A DNA stretch of 64,000 bases from assembly GCA_021774795.1 (NCBI GenBank), contig JAJFIR010000053.1:124001-188000 (forward strand). The letters run 5' to 3'. Source of the DNA: Emcibacteraceae bacterium. GTDB lineage: Bacteria; Pseudomonadota; Alphaproteobacteria; Sphingomonadales; Emcibacteraceae. Numbering within the stretch: the first letter of the stretch is position 1; each line of letters begins with the position of its first letter. The notes beneath the pieces are model-generated. The model ran no database searches. It was not told where the DNA came from and worked only from the letters and a program-made list of their open reading frames with translations. A program made the translations under genes and the position numbers. Shown piece by piece: positions 36,582-44,967 of this stretch.

Positions 36582-36869
36582 CTATCGCATCTTATCGTTT
36601 TGATGCTCCTTCGGTTCTTGCAAACGCTTATCTCTAAAGTTCTCACGTTTCACATCATTCATGCGATTGTAGGCGCGTCTTGCCAACTCTGGCAATTTGA
36701 GCAAGTCCAATTGGTCTAAATTTTTACCATCATGGAAATTACCCTGATCGTCCTTAAATGGTTTGGAAATCGTGGCCTTTTGGTAGGGGCCATTCTTTCC
36801 TTCATTCGTCCAGATATTTATTCTCAAATATCCATCACTAATGACTTCTGGTTTCTTTTTTTCTGACAT
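36582..36869 (-). CDS. Unknown 95-aa element protein
   Basis: Starts MSEKKKPEVISDGYLRINIWTNEG behind a clear AAGGAGAAG site. The short beta-rich region YLRINIWTNEG...YQKATISKPFKDDQGNFHDGKNL resembles small single-strand-binding or DUF736-like proteins of alphaproteobacterial mobile elements, but I cannot confirm the family. The C-terminus is basic and helical. Confidence 0.68.
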   Translation of the reverse strand: MSEKKKPEVISDGYLRINIWTNEGKNGPYQKATISKPFKDDQGNFHDGKNLDQLDLLKLPELARRAYNRMNDVKRENFRDKRLQEPKEHQNDKMR

Positions 36870-36893
36870 ATCTCTTCTCCTTATGTCGGGGGG

Positions 36894-37451
36894 TTAACGG
36901 CTTTTTAAGCCACGGGTAATTTGGGGTTCTTTGCTTATGACGCGTTGATTTATGTTGTCGACAGTGCGTTCAAGTTTAAAAAGCTCTTTAAGTCCGTCCC
37001 TATAGTTTCCGTTACGGGCACGGTTTTTAATTGCTGAATGCTCTTTTTCAGCTTGCTTAAGGTTGTTTCTTTCTTGATATAAAACTTCGATATACGCTTT
37101 TGCTGCACGCATAAAATCTGCACGCTTTGCGTTCTTTTGTTCGGTAACCCATTCATTGTCAAAGGCCGCGCGGTCAGTTTCATGTGATAAGGCGTGAGAG
37201 GGTTTTAAAACGGGTTGAGGTCGTTGGCGCTTGACCATAAATGACTCTCGGCGCGCCTGTCTTGATTGTGCATCATGTCTGCGTTGTGCCTCTGTTTTAC
37301 TTTGATCACGCAATTGCCGCGCGTGGTAAAGGTCGCGGTTCATTTCGAACGCATAAGTAATGGAATTCACTTTTTCGTAAAGCGGATTTACTACCCTAAA
37401 GTCTGCATTTTGATGTGTGTATGAAAGGCGTGAAGACATAATATTATTCAT
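36894..37451 (-). CDS. Unknown 185-aa basic, coiled-coil element protein
   Basis: Highly charged, rich in Arg, Gln and Lys, with a heptad-like region (RQLRDQSKTEAQRRHDAQSR and YQERNNLKQAEKEHSAIKNR). Its start overlaps the T4CP stop by four bases, implying the product works with the ATPase, perhaps as a DNA- or relaxosome-binding adaptor. No known family was recognised. Confidence 0.7.
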   Translation of the reverse strand: MNNIMSSRLSYTHQNADFRVVNPLYEKVNSITYAFEMNRDLYHARQLRDQSKTEAQRRHDAQSRQARRESFMVKRQRPQPVLKPSHALSHETDRAAFDNEWVTEQKNAKRADFMRAAKAYIEVLYQERNNLKQAEKEHSAIKNRARNGNYRDGLKELFKLERTVDNINQRVISKEPQITRGLKSR

Positions 37452-39067
37452 GGTCTATATCCTTCAATATATGACCAGTATCCGTTTTTATATTGCGGGT
37501 AATGAGCATATTCGTCTGGTACGGGTTCAGTTATGACGGCACGCCATTTTTTACCGAACCATGTTTGAACTTGAACCTGATCTATCGGAGGGTGATATGG
37601 GTTAGGTTGATAGCGCCCCGCCATAAACCGTTGCTCGTAATAAGGCCTGCGATCACCTATAAATGCTTGAGGCAGAAGATCCGTAAACATATAGAATTTA
37701 TCAGGAGGAGTGTTCAGCACCTCATCAGGTGTACGAAGAAGCCGTTGCTGCTTCGCGTGCATTTGTGAAACTTGTTTATTGTGGGCGTAATTCAATCCCG
37801 CAGCGATAAAGTCTTCACCGTTTAGTATGGATTGAACGGCCTGCCTTTTGGCGTGAAGTGCTTGCTCTTGCCGGAGTTCATCATCATAAACTAATGTTTG
37901 CGATCCTGTCATATTTGATACTGTGGTTGCAGTTTCATAATCTCGAATTGCAAATAAGATCTGCATGGCTGCGCTTGAAGAAATAATGTTATCAGCGTTT
38001 GGCCCTAAGGTCTTGATTTGAAAAGTGCTTTGGAATACGGCCAGAGGGCGGATACCCATGCCAGCACCGATTGAAAATAGGTCTATAACCATAGGGAACT
38101 TACCCAATTGAGCACACTCGTCGATGATCCATGTTTGCTGTGGTGCTTGCGGTTTACGAGCCTTGTAAATCATTCCAGCAACGAACATGGATTTAATCAC
38201 AGGGGCCCAAGGTTTGATGCAATCTGCGGGCGGCATAAGATAGACCTGATAAGCTTGATCGCCGCAAGGATCAGCAAAAGAAAAATCAAATGGTGGTGAA
38301 ACGGATGCGAGTAAAACAGGATCACTCAAACATGAGAAGTTTTTGAACAACTCACCAAGTATGCCTGAAAAGCCGCCATCTGATTGAGAATTGCGGGAGA
38401 CTGCAATTTCCTCTTCCATTCTTTTTGAAATAGGATGGCTGCAAACAGACATTTCAAAGGCGAAATCGAGCCATTCAGCATTATTAAGCGGGATGAGGTT
38501 TATGACATGGTATAAGTCAGGAAAGGTCAAAACGCCCTTCAATTCGACCAAGGTTATGCAAATGGCTTCGGCAAGTTCACGCGCCCGACCTTCAAAATAT
38601 TCTCCATTAGTAGAACCGGAAGGTGGGATCATATTTAGAAGGAAGGTTTTTAAATTCGATACTAGAGTGGGATTGTCTTTATTGAGATAATCAAGCGGAT
38701 TAATGCGATGTTGTGGTGAACCATGAAGTCCAGTTGGGTCCCAAGTAATTTTAAACTTTTTATCTTTAGTTTGGTTCTGTGAAACTCTTTCAAGTTCGCC
38801 TTTTACGTCCAATACAACAATAGAACTTTTGCAGATTCCACTGCACAAACTGAAACCTAAAAAATCTCGAAATTTTCCGCCCCGTGCGCCTGCTACGAGC
38901 AAGACTCCGCCAGCACCGTCATACCAAAGAGGCCGCCGTCCACAAAAACCTACAAACAGGGAATTGGATTTTTGTCTAAACATACCGGCTTTGGCCAAAT
39001 CAAACTCGTTGGCAAAGTCAGCCGAGCCAAAGCGGTAGTGTTCATTGTCACCGAAAGGTTGAGACAT
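37448..39067 (-). CDS. TraG/VirD4-like coupling-protein ATPase with altered Walker A
   Basis: A 539-aa protein of the TraG/VirD4 coupling-protein family. Recognisable parts are the Walker A region GGVLLVAGARGGKFRDFLGFSL, Walker B SSIVVLDVKGEL, HRINPLDYLN, and TWIIDECAQLGKFPMV with AVFQSTFQIKTLG. In Walker A the residue after Lys is Phe, not Ser or Thr, so nucleotide handling may be unusual. There is no N-terminal membrane anchor; the 99-aa membrane gene just upstream may supply it. It would link the relaxosome to a transfer channel. Confidence 0.88.
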   Translation of the reverse strand: MSQPFGDNEHYRFGSADFANEFDLAKAGMFRQKSNSLFVGFCGRRPLWYDGAGGVLLVAGARGGKFRDFLGFSLCSGICKSSIVVLDVKGELERVSQNQTKDKKFKITWDPTGLHGSPQHRINPLDYLNKDNPTLVSNLKTFLLNMIPPSGSTNGEYFEGRARELAEAICITLVELKGVLTFPDLYHVINLIPLNNAEWLDFAFEMSVCSHPISKRMEEEIAVSRNSQSDGGFSGILGELFKNFSCLSDPVLLASVSPPFDFSFADPCGDQAYQVYLMPPADCIKPWAPVIKSMFVAGMIYKARKPQAPQQTWIIDECAQLGKFPMVIDLFSIGAGMGIRPLAVFQSTFQIKTLGPNADNIISSSAAMQILFAIRDYETATTVSNMTGSQTLVYDDELRQEQALHAKRQAVQSILNGEDFIAAGLNYAHNKQVSQMHAKQQRLLRTPDEVLNTPPDKFYMFTDLLPQAFIGDRRPYYEQRFMAGRYQPNPYHPPIDQVQVQTWFGKKWRAVITEPVPDEYAHYPQYKNGYWSYIEGYRP

Positions 39068-39070
39068 GAT

Positions 39071-39370
39071 CTACCCTCTGCGGATCATGAATAAAAGAGT
39101 GATGAGCTTGGGGAGTGACAGGATGAATTTCAGCAACAAGCCGATCAAAAGCTGGGCAGCGGTAAACACAAAGAAAAAGCCAATCACATACCAACCGATA
39201 TATGCATAAGAAACATATTCATATCCGTAATGCTGCGCCGTGAAACGCTCTATCCACTCAATCGTAACTCCGTGGAAGAACGGCAATAGAAAAAAAGCAC
39301 CAACCAGTGCACCGACTTTTGCAAGCGGCCCTAACGCCGCATCTTTTTCGCCGTTATTAGAGTTACTCAT
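39071..39370 (-). CDS. Small two-helix membrane protein upstream of the coupling ATPase
   Basis: A 99-aa protein with hydrophobic segments at about residues 16-35 and 50-90 (YIGWYVIGFFFVFTAAQLLIGLLL). It ends 3 bp before the TraG-like ATPase gene. Because that ATPase lacks its own anchor, this is the likely membrane partner, as an inference from order and topology. Confidence 0.75.
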   Translation of the reverse strand: MSNSNNGEKDAALGPLAKVGALVGAFFLLPFFHGVTIEWIERFTAQHYGYEYVSYAYIGWYVIGFFFVFTAAQLLIGLLLKFILSLPKLITLLFMIRRG

Positions 39371-39454
39371 CTACGATCCTTTCTAAGAATTAATGAATTA
39401 TCCTTTGATAGCAGCGTTGCGATTAAATCTTGGGGGGATCAACAATGAATAGAA

Positions 39455-39485
39455 TAAAAAAATGCCAGCTAGATGAGCTGGCATT
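39455..39485 (-). terminator. Rho-independent terminator after the vWA gene
   Basis: Arms AATGCCAGCT and AGCTGGCATT with a 5-nt loop, followed on the minus strand by a run of seven T. It lies 25 bp past the vWA stop codon and separates that upstream group from the T4CP group. Confidence 0.85.
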
Positions 39486-39509
39486 ATCAAGTTTTTAGGG
39501 AGGTTTTAA

Positions 39510-40175
39510 TTACGGATTGGGAAGAATTTTAAATTGTGCTCCGGATGTTTTCAAATATTGCTGCCAAGCCCCTATTAAATACTTCACATTGACGGAAGGC
39601 CATGACCCCGTAGCGGTTTTACCAATACCAAGTATAGTTACTGTGCAGCCGGATAAGTAACCTTCTGTCATTGGCTTTGGCAATCCGATTTTACCGCTCA
39701 GCAATTTGTCAGGATTGGGAACCTGACTACCTGTTTCAATGCCATCCGTGGCAAGAATAATCATATCACCAGCGGCGCAATTATATTCGCTCCATTCAAG
39801 GTGGGCAATAATCTCCGTTGATCCTTGCGGCGCAATACGTCCATCAGGGATACTGATAATAAACTGCGCTATTCTTTTGGCCACAGCAACAGGGCGTGCC
39901 CTTCTGGTCAGGCGTACATCATATTGTTGCAAGTTATCCAGATCCAGATGACCAAAAGTTCTGAAAGAAACACTATCGCCTATCCCAAGCTCCATAATTT
40001 GTTGAGCGATACGTTTAGCAATAATGGCTGAATAAGCTTTGCTGGTTACGATAGGGTTAGAGCCGCTAACATCCACAGCAATATGCAATGTCTTATATTC
40101 TGCCGCAAATGCATTTGACAATGACATCGCAAAAAATGCTAATCCCGTAAAAATGAATGTTGATATGGTTTTCAT
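39510..40175 (-). CDS. Secreted von Willebrand factor A (vWA) domain protein
   Basis: A 221-aa protein with a signal peptide (ending NAFAAEY). The MIDAS motif is seen as IAVDVSGSNP (DxSxS), and ILATDGIET supplies the second acidic position. The metal-ion-dependent adhesion site suggests protein-protein binding in the periplasm. The gene follows the 321-aa membrane protein by 9 nt, so the two are co-transcribed. Found next to a transfer ATPase, it is an unusual partner; its role is unknown. Confidence 0.82.
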   Translation of the reverse strand: MKTISTFIFTGLAFFAMSLSNAFAAEYKTLHIAVDVSGSNPIVTSKAYSAIIAKRIAQQIMELGIGDSVSFRTFGHLDLDNLQQYDVRLTRRARPVAVAKRIAQFIISIPDGRIAPQGSTEIIAHLEWSEYNCAAGDMIILATDGIETGSQVPNPDKLLSGKIGLPKPMTEGYLSGCTVTILGIGKTATGSWPSVNVKYLIGAWQQYLKTSGAQFKILPNP

Positions 40176-40184
40176 GATAATCTC

Positions 40185-41150
40185 CTACTTATGTTTTTTG
40201 ATGATTTGAGGAAGCTTGGCAATCAGAGCCTCAAGGCTTTCGATAAAAGTTTTCAGCTCCTTTGCGCTTGGCATTAGATCAGGTAAAAGCGAGCCATGCC
40301 TTTCAAGGATGATGTCATCATTGGCGACTTCATTCGTTTTTAAGAAGTGTATTTTTTTGAGAACGCGTAATGTTGGCTTCATGGCGGCCTCACACATTGC
40401 CGCGGCTTTTGAGGCATGAACTTTTTCTGGTATTGTCTCGAGAGCAACTCTTTTGCCTACCATGCCAATAAGGTCATCAGTTAACTGAGAAAATTCAGTA
40501 ATTTTTTTCAATATAGAATTGGCGGTTTTCTTTTTCTCAATAACATCCAGCAAATTATCTTTGATGAAGGAAATCAGCGCATCAACAACCGCCAGATTGA
40601 CAAAGACCAAACCACCAAGAGCTAATGAAGAAACAAGACCCAGATAAGGTTTGATAACAGCAATGATGTTATTCAACATTTCACCGCTGCTATCCGCTAC
40701 ACTCTCTTCACTGCCAAGGCCGGAAAGGATGCCGCTCAAATCACCATCCATGAGGTTGCCCGTCTCGGTTGTTGAAAATAACAGAAACATGCCAATGAAA
40801 TAAAAGAACACCATCACACGTGATATTTTGCGTAAAAGTTGCGCCAATGGATGCTCACCGTCATTAAGCATCAACACGTGAAAGGCGATGATGGCCGATA
40901 TAGTGGCAAAGCTCAGGATATAGACTTTGATCGGTGTCGGGTCATCCGGCAAATCTGCGCCAAAGTTCATATCAATGATGGTAAAAGTCAGAGCAAGCTC
41001 AATAGAAAGTGGGATGAGTGTAAGACAAGCAGCCATTATCATAGCAACGGTGATGAATTTTGTTTTCAGAAGCGTTTTATATGCGCCCGTCTTTGCACTT
41101 TGACAATAAATAATTGGGTCGATACCCGTTAGTATATCTTGTATACGCAT
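40185..41150 (-). CDS. Polytopic membrane protein of the vWA cluster
   Basis: A 321-aa protein with about four hydrophobic segments (residues 30-60, 72-92, 103-123, 185-215) and a cytoplasmic C-terminal region of about 100 aa with helical, coiled-coil character. It is translated 9 nt before the vWA gene. I recognise no family. The layout resembles a membrane scaffold for a periplasmic sensor. Confidence 0.75.
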   Translation of the reverse strand: MRIQDILTGIDPIIYCQSAKTGAYKTLLKTKFITVAMIMAACLTLIPLSIELALTFTIIDMNFGADLPDDPTPIKVYILSFATISAIIAFHVLMLNDGEHPLAQLLRKISRVMVFFYFIGMFLLFSTTETGNLMDGDLSGILSGLGSEESVADSSGEMLNNIIAVIKPYLGLVSSLALGGLVFVNLAVVDALISFIKDNLLDVIEKKKTANSILKKITEFSQLTDDLIGMVGKRVALETIPEKVHASKAAAMCEAAMKPTLRVLKKIHFLKTNEVANDDIILERHGSLLPDLMPSAKELKTFIESLEALIAKLPQIIKKHK

Positions 41151-41155
41151 GATGA

Positions 41156-41485
41156 TTATTCCTCCTCATGTGACATTTGATGTTCAATTTGCCGTGCTTC
41201 TTCGCGCAAGTGGCCAAAAAAGTCACCTCGGCGTTCGGCTTTGGTTTGAACGGGTTCACCTTTTAGGGCACGTATCGCCATAAACACCTCTGTCATCTTT
41301 TTTTGATGAAGGGCCTCATCCTGTTTAAGTAGACGAATTTTATCGTCATGAGGTTGGCGTAGTGCATTCGCATAAAGCCCGATGGTCAAAGGTGACGGTA
41401 AAATCATATGATTGAGATCATCAATGATTTGCTGCCGTGGATCGATGATGGTTTCATTATAAGTCGTGTTTTTCTTATCAGGCAT
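41156..41485 (-). CDS. Unknown 109-aa soluble protein of the vWA cluster
   Basis: Begins MPDKKNTTYNETIIDPRQ. The middle (LNHMILPSPLTIGLYANALRQ) is helical, and the C-terminus is charged. It ends 5 bp before the 321-aa membrane gene and is part of the same leftward run. No known domain is recognised. Confidence 0.7.
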   Translation of the reverse strand: MPDKKNTTYNETIIDPRQQIIDDLNHMILPSPLTIGLYANALRQPHDDKIRLLKQDEALHQKKMTEVFMAIRALKGEPVQTKAERRGDFFGHLREEARQIEHQMSHEEE

Positions 41486-41563
41486 AGTGGTTCCTTTCTT
41501 GGTAATGGCTTTTATTTAAAAGATACCTGTTTTCTTATAAGAGCTTGAGGGGATCGAGTATTG

Positions 41564-41590
41564 CAGGCACAAACATTCAGCCTGTGCCTG
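41564..41590. repeat. Hairpin between the 147-aa and 109-aa genes
   Basis: Perfect arms CAGGCACA and TGTGCCTG separated by 11 nt. There is no T-run, so it is more likely to be a regulatory hairpin than a strong terminator. Confidence 0.5.
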
Positions 41591-41598
41591 AAATAGAT

Positions 41599-42042
41599 TT
41601 ATTTTTCATTATCGTTTACAGGACGGATGCCCCACAACATTGCTTTTTTTGGATTCAATGCTCTGTGCAAGCTGAATAATCCCCGTAGGCGTTCTCGATT
41701 TTCGATCCGCAAACAAAAAGGGTTTTCGTCATAATGTTTATGATAGAAGTTATCGCGCCACCATTCATCGGGGGCGTTCCATAAAGGGTCGAGAACAGGG
41801 TAAATTTCATTACCGTAATCATCTGAGAACCAACCCTTAAAATCACGGTATTTTGTAGCGTAGTAATCGGGACAATGACGGTAAGGCATACTTACAACGG
41901 CATCATGAATGCTGTTACAGGCATCAACACGAAAAAAACCATTTTCCAGTTCCGTGTTAGTTACTATTTTTCTTTCTTCAGCCCTGCAAAATCCTTGAAT
42001 TAAACATTCTTTGCATAGGCCGGAACATATAAATTTAGTCAT
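41599..42042 (-). CDS. Unknown 147-aa cysteine-rich element protein
   Basis: Starting from MTKFICSGLCKECLIQGFC, preferred over an upstream frame to 42120 because TGGAG lies 6 nt before this ATG. Four cysteines (CxxxCxxCx4C) near the N-terminus suggest a zinc or Fe-S site. The rest has WRDNFYHKHYDENPFCLRI and other aromatic-rich segments. No family was recognised. It is the first gene of the leftward cluster, and 42121-42336 upstream holds only AT-rich promoter-like sequence. Confidence 0.65.
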   Translation of the reverse strand: MTKFICSGLCKECLIQGFCRAEERKIVTNTELENGFFRVDACNSIHDAVVSMPYRHCPDYYATKYRDFKGWFSDDYGNEIYPVLDPLWNAPDEWWRDNFYHKHYDENPFCLRIENRERLRGLFSLHRALNPKKAMLWGIRPVNDNEK

Positions 42043-42336
42043 TCTAAAACTCCAATTCAATAATTGGAGGTAAATTGCAATCTTCCTCACAGTTGATAAA
42101 AACAACGTTGGTACGTTCATCAGAGCATGTGATCTTGAAGATTTCCAATCCTATAAAATCTATAAATTTAGGGGTAAATTAGTATAAAAATCTAAAATTG
42201 AAATAGAGTGTTGTAGGTGTGAAAAAATAATTTTGTAAATATTGAATCGACAATTTAGAGAGTTGTTATTATACATAAAATCAAGGTTTAGGGTTTTCTA
42301 GTGTTAAATAGGGTCGTTGAAAACCGAAAGGAATAA

Positions 42337-43338
42337 ATGAAAAAAATACCAAATTTCAATAGAGATGATATTGTTCCAGAATGTTGGATTTCAACAAATG
42401 ATAAATATGCCCTAGATCAGGTTCGCTTGCTGACTCGATACTTGATAAAATTCACTTCAATTCGCACTAAAGATATTCTCTACCCAATATACTGTGATCA
42501 AATTAATGACTCCGGCGATAATTATAAGAAATTATCGGAAGATTGGAAAAAGTGGACCGAAAATTGGTTGGGGCCAAATGCAGCTAGTCAAATAAAAAAT
42601 CACTATCCTGCTATTTTTAAACTCATGATTGACAATTATCGGTCATATCCAGAATCGATAAAAGCAATTTTTGAAGAGGTATACCGTATAGAAAAAAACT
42701 TTGCACTGACTGGTTCAGAAAAAAGAGGCAACTGGGAGGCCTTATTTAGTCTTGCGAATAACCTGCCAAATAACATTGAAACTAATCCAAATGAGATTCA
42801 AAAATTTTCAAAATGGGTAAGTGGATTATATAAATATTATCGTTATACTTACGATGTAAATAATGGTGGGAAAAATATATGTTGTTGCACACTTCATATA
42901 TATCCCATTAAAGATGGGGAAAAGTTCCCCACATATGAAATTTACTATGCGCCAGCCCGTCCAGCATATGAAGGGCAATTGTTCTCCTCAAGAGGTGTCG
43001 TCGTTATTTCTGCAAATCAAGGATATTTTATTGGTAGCGAGATGGACCTTGGTAATCTTGCTGTTTTTTCATTTCAACGTCTAAGAATGGCATATAAAGC
43101 AATGACAGGATTGGTCGTGCGTAGACATTCAGAAGGTAATTTATTTTCGGCAAAATTTCATGCTGTTAAGACAGATCATAACTCATGGGAAGAACTGAAA
43201 GGTTGGATTGGTAATAAAAATGAAAATGACATTGAAGAATTCAATACAATAAGAAAATTTATAATATTTAATGTAAGTCAATATGTGGAAAATTCAGATA
43301 GTGGTTTAGTCGAAGGGGAATGCACTTACAATATATAG
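42337..43338 (+). CDS. Unknown 333-aa AT-rich cargo protein
   Basis: Begins MKKIPNFNRDDIVPECWIS. The first half is helical (DWKKWTENWLGP, YRSYPESIKAIFEEVYRI). The second half has beta-rich stretches (GVVVISANQGYFIGSEMD and LAVFSFQRLRMAYKAMTGL). Codon use is more AT-rich than the neighbours, which points to recent transfer. I see no catalytic motif, so I do not name a function. AAAGGAAT precedes the ATG. Confidence 0.68.
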   Translation: MKKIPNFNRDDIVPECWISTNDKYALDQVRLLTRYLIKFTSIRTKDILYPIYCDQINDSGDNYKKLSEDWKKWTENWLGPNAASQIKNHYPAIFKLMIDNYRSYPESIKAIFEEVYRIEKNFALTGSEKRGNWEALFSLANNLPNNIETNPNEIQKFSKWVSGLYKYYRYTYDVNNGGKNICCCTLHIYPIKDGEKFPTYEIYYAPARPAYEGQLFSSRGVVVISANQGYFIGSEMDLGNLAVFSFQRLRMAYKAMTGLVVRRHSEGNLFSAKFHAVKTDHNSWEELKGWIGNKNENDIEEFNTIRKFIIFNVSQYVENSDSGLVEGECTYNI

Positions 43339-43354
43339 TAAACAATGAATTTTT

Positions 43355-43774
43355 TTATAATATTAAATCATGTTTTTTAAGCATTTCTTCATCAGCTAAT
43401 AAGAATTCATGTTCTATCAATTTACCATTTTTATCCAACATACTTGGGGAGTACCACATAGAACCCTCTGGTAGAAACTTTATGTCAGTGTAAAATTTCA
43501 ATGAACGCATCCAATCGTAAATCATTGAATTGGTTGGTTTTATTGTTTCCTCTGTTTTCTCATATCTACCATACCCTATATCTTCATATCTCGGCAATGC
43601 AGCAGCATTAAAAGGGTTTTTTGCTACATATTTTTCAATAGTTTCAGAATCCATTATAAGATATGTGTTATTGGGTTTAGTCCAATCGCACATATCATTA
43701 AATAATGTCTGTAGTGCATGTAACTCAAGTCGTGTGTTTGGCAATCGCCACGGTAATTTCAATTTTAAAGACAT
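43355..43774 (-). CDS. Unknown 139-aa protein convergent with the 333-aa gene
   Basis: Starts MSLKLKLPWRLPNTRLELHA. It has several Trp and Tyr residues (YEDIGYGRYEKTEETIKP, WMRSLKFYTDIKFLP). The gene lies 16 bp from the convergent 333-aa gene and is similarly AT-rich, so the two may be a cargo pair, which is conjecture. No family recognised. Confidence 0.6.
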   Translation of the reverse strand: MSLKLKLPWRLPNTRLELHALQTLFNDMCDWTKPNNTYLIMDSETIEKYVAKNPFNAAALPRYEDIGYGRYEKTEETIKPTNSMIYDWMRSLKFYTDIKFLPEGSMWYSPSMLDKNGKLIEHEFLLADEEMLKKHDLIL

Positions 43775-43905
43775 TAGTTGATGCGCCCCAAAACCTCTTA
43801 AATTTAATTTTCATAAAGTTTCTAGCATGAGGGTTATATAAAATGCACTAGGACAATATTCCCATCGCAGTTTTTGTTACTTTACCAACATTTATTAAGG
43901 AAATT

Positions 43906-44127
43906 CTAAACTCTAAAAAAATAATCCATCGGCATCTGTAGTTCATAAGAAACAAGATAAAGGCGGCTGGCAGCGATACGGCTTTTCCCGCGTTCATATT
44001 TTTGAATTTGTTGATAGCTTACCCCGATGGCAGCCCCCAATACTGATTGGCTGATATTCAGCTCTGTGCGCCGTTTACGCAAACGCAAACCTATAAGCTT
44101 ATCAATATTGGTTGGGCGATGCGGCAT
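43906..44127 (-). CDS. XRE-family helix-turn-helix regulator
   Basis: A 73-aa Cro/CI-type repressor starting MPHRPTNIDKLIGLRLRKRRTELNISQ. The helix-turn-helix is VLGAAIGVSYQQIQKYERGKSRI. It begins 10 nt after the tyrosine recombinase stop in the same direction, so it is probably co-transcribed and may repress the recombinase and itself. A longer frame to 44160 overlaps the recombinase and looks less likely. Confidence 0.85.
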   Translation of the reverse strand: MPHRPTNIDKLIGLRLRKRRTELNISQSVLGAAIGVSYQQIQKYERGKSRIAASRLYLVSYELQMPMDYFFRV

Positions 44128-44137
44128 GTATATCACC

Positions 44138-44758
44138 TCAATTCCACATACGCTCGGCAATGAGCCTATCCTCAGCCCCTGCTATATCCAGATAAATTTC
44201 AGTTGTGGCGAGACTTTCATGACCAAGCCATTTCTTGATGCGGGTTTCTGGGACTTTTTTGAGGGCCGCATTCACGCCGTAGGCATGGCGTAGGCCACGA
44301 CCACAGCCCTTTGCGCCGTTAATTCCCGCCGCACTCATCACCGTTTTAACAAGCTTCCAGCCCTTTGTGCGGCTGAAATTCCATAGCCTTGCGCTTTCTC
44401 CGCCATCGGGCTGTGCTTGGGCTTTGCGAAGGGCGTGGGTTTTATCAAGGCGGTGCATATAGTGTTCCGGCAAGGGCAAAGGCCGAAAATGCTGGCCTTT
44501 CATCCTGCCACGCTTTTTAAGGCTGCGGATAATGACCATATATTCGGCAATGTCGATATTCAGGGCTGTGAGAGCCAAGGCCTCACTGGGGCGGCATCCC
44601 GTCCAGAATATCATCTCGCAAAAACTACGCTCTTTAAGATCGGTGAGAATGGGCAGCGCCTTTAAAAATCGTTCCCGCTCAAGGCTGGTAAGGTATTTAC
44701 GCTCCCCCTTATGAGTAAAAAGGCTCATTCCCTTAAATGAAGGGCTACTATAGGACAT
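44138..44758 (-). CDS. Tyrosine recombinase/resolvase
   Basis: A 206-aa enzyme from MSYSSPSFKGM, chosen because AAGGAG lies 10 nt before this ATG. Catalytic motifs are TGCRPSEALAL (Arg I), GRGLRHAYG (the HxxR/H box, with Arg in place of the first His), and WLGHESLATTEIYLDIAG (Tyr in the T-x-x-Y motif). The xGLRH variant is common in plasmid-type resolvases, which favours a role in resolving multimers or inverting a segment rather than in integrating this element. A cluster of inverted repeats lies directly upstream. Confidence 0.88.
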   Translation of the reverse strand: MSYSSPSFKGMSLFTHKGERKYLTSLERERFLKALPILTDLKERSFCEMIFWTGCRPSEALALTALNIDIAEYMVIIRSLKKRGRMKGQHFRPLPLPEHYMHRLDKTHALRKAQAQPDGGESARLWNFSRTKGWKLVKTVMSAAGINGAKGCGRGLRHAYGVNAALKKVPETRIKKWLGHESLATTEIYLDIAGAEDRLIAERMWN

Positions 44759-44790
44759 GAAAAACGGCTCCTTATGTGCGTTCATTGCAG

Positions 44791-44963
44791 ACAGTTTAAG
44801 TAAAACTGTTTCATCACACACGCTCCTATAGAAACCGCCCGTTTCGGGCCTATTCTGGTAATATTAATCTTACCATTTGGCCTTATTATTAAGAAAAAAT
44901 TCAGCAATATCAATCTATAAAACAGTTTTACTTATTTTGTTCACAAGAGATTAACCTCTTGTG
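44791..44963. repeat. Cluster of inverted repeats beside the tyrosine recombinase
   Basis: Four elements are packed here. (1) 44791-44809, ACAGTTT-N5-AAACTGT. (2) 44840-44853, GCCCG-TTT-CGGGC. (3) 44856-44875, TGGTAA-N8-TTACCA. (4) 44942-44963, CACAAGAG-N6-CTCTTGTG. In addition AAGTAAAACTGT (44798-44809) recurs inverted as ACAGTTTTACTT at 44922-44933. The arrangement fits accessory and core sites for the adjacent resolvase or operators of the adjacent regulator; no binding is demonstrated. Confidence 0.6.
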
Positions 44964-44967
44964 TCTT

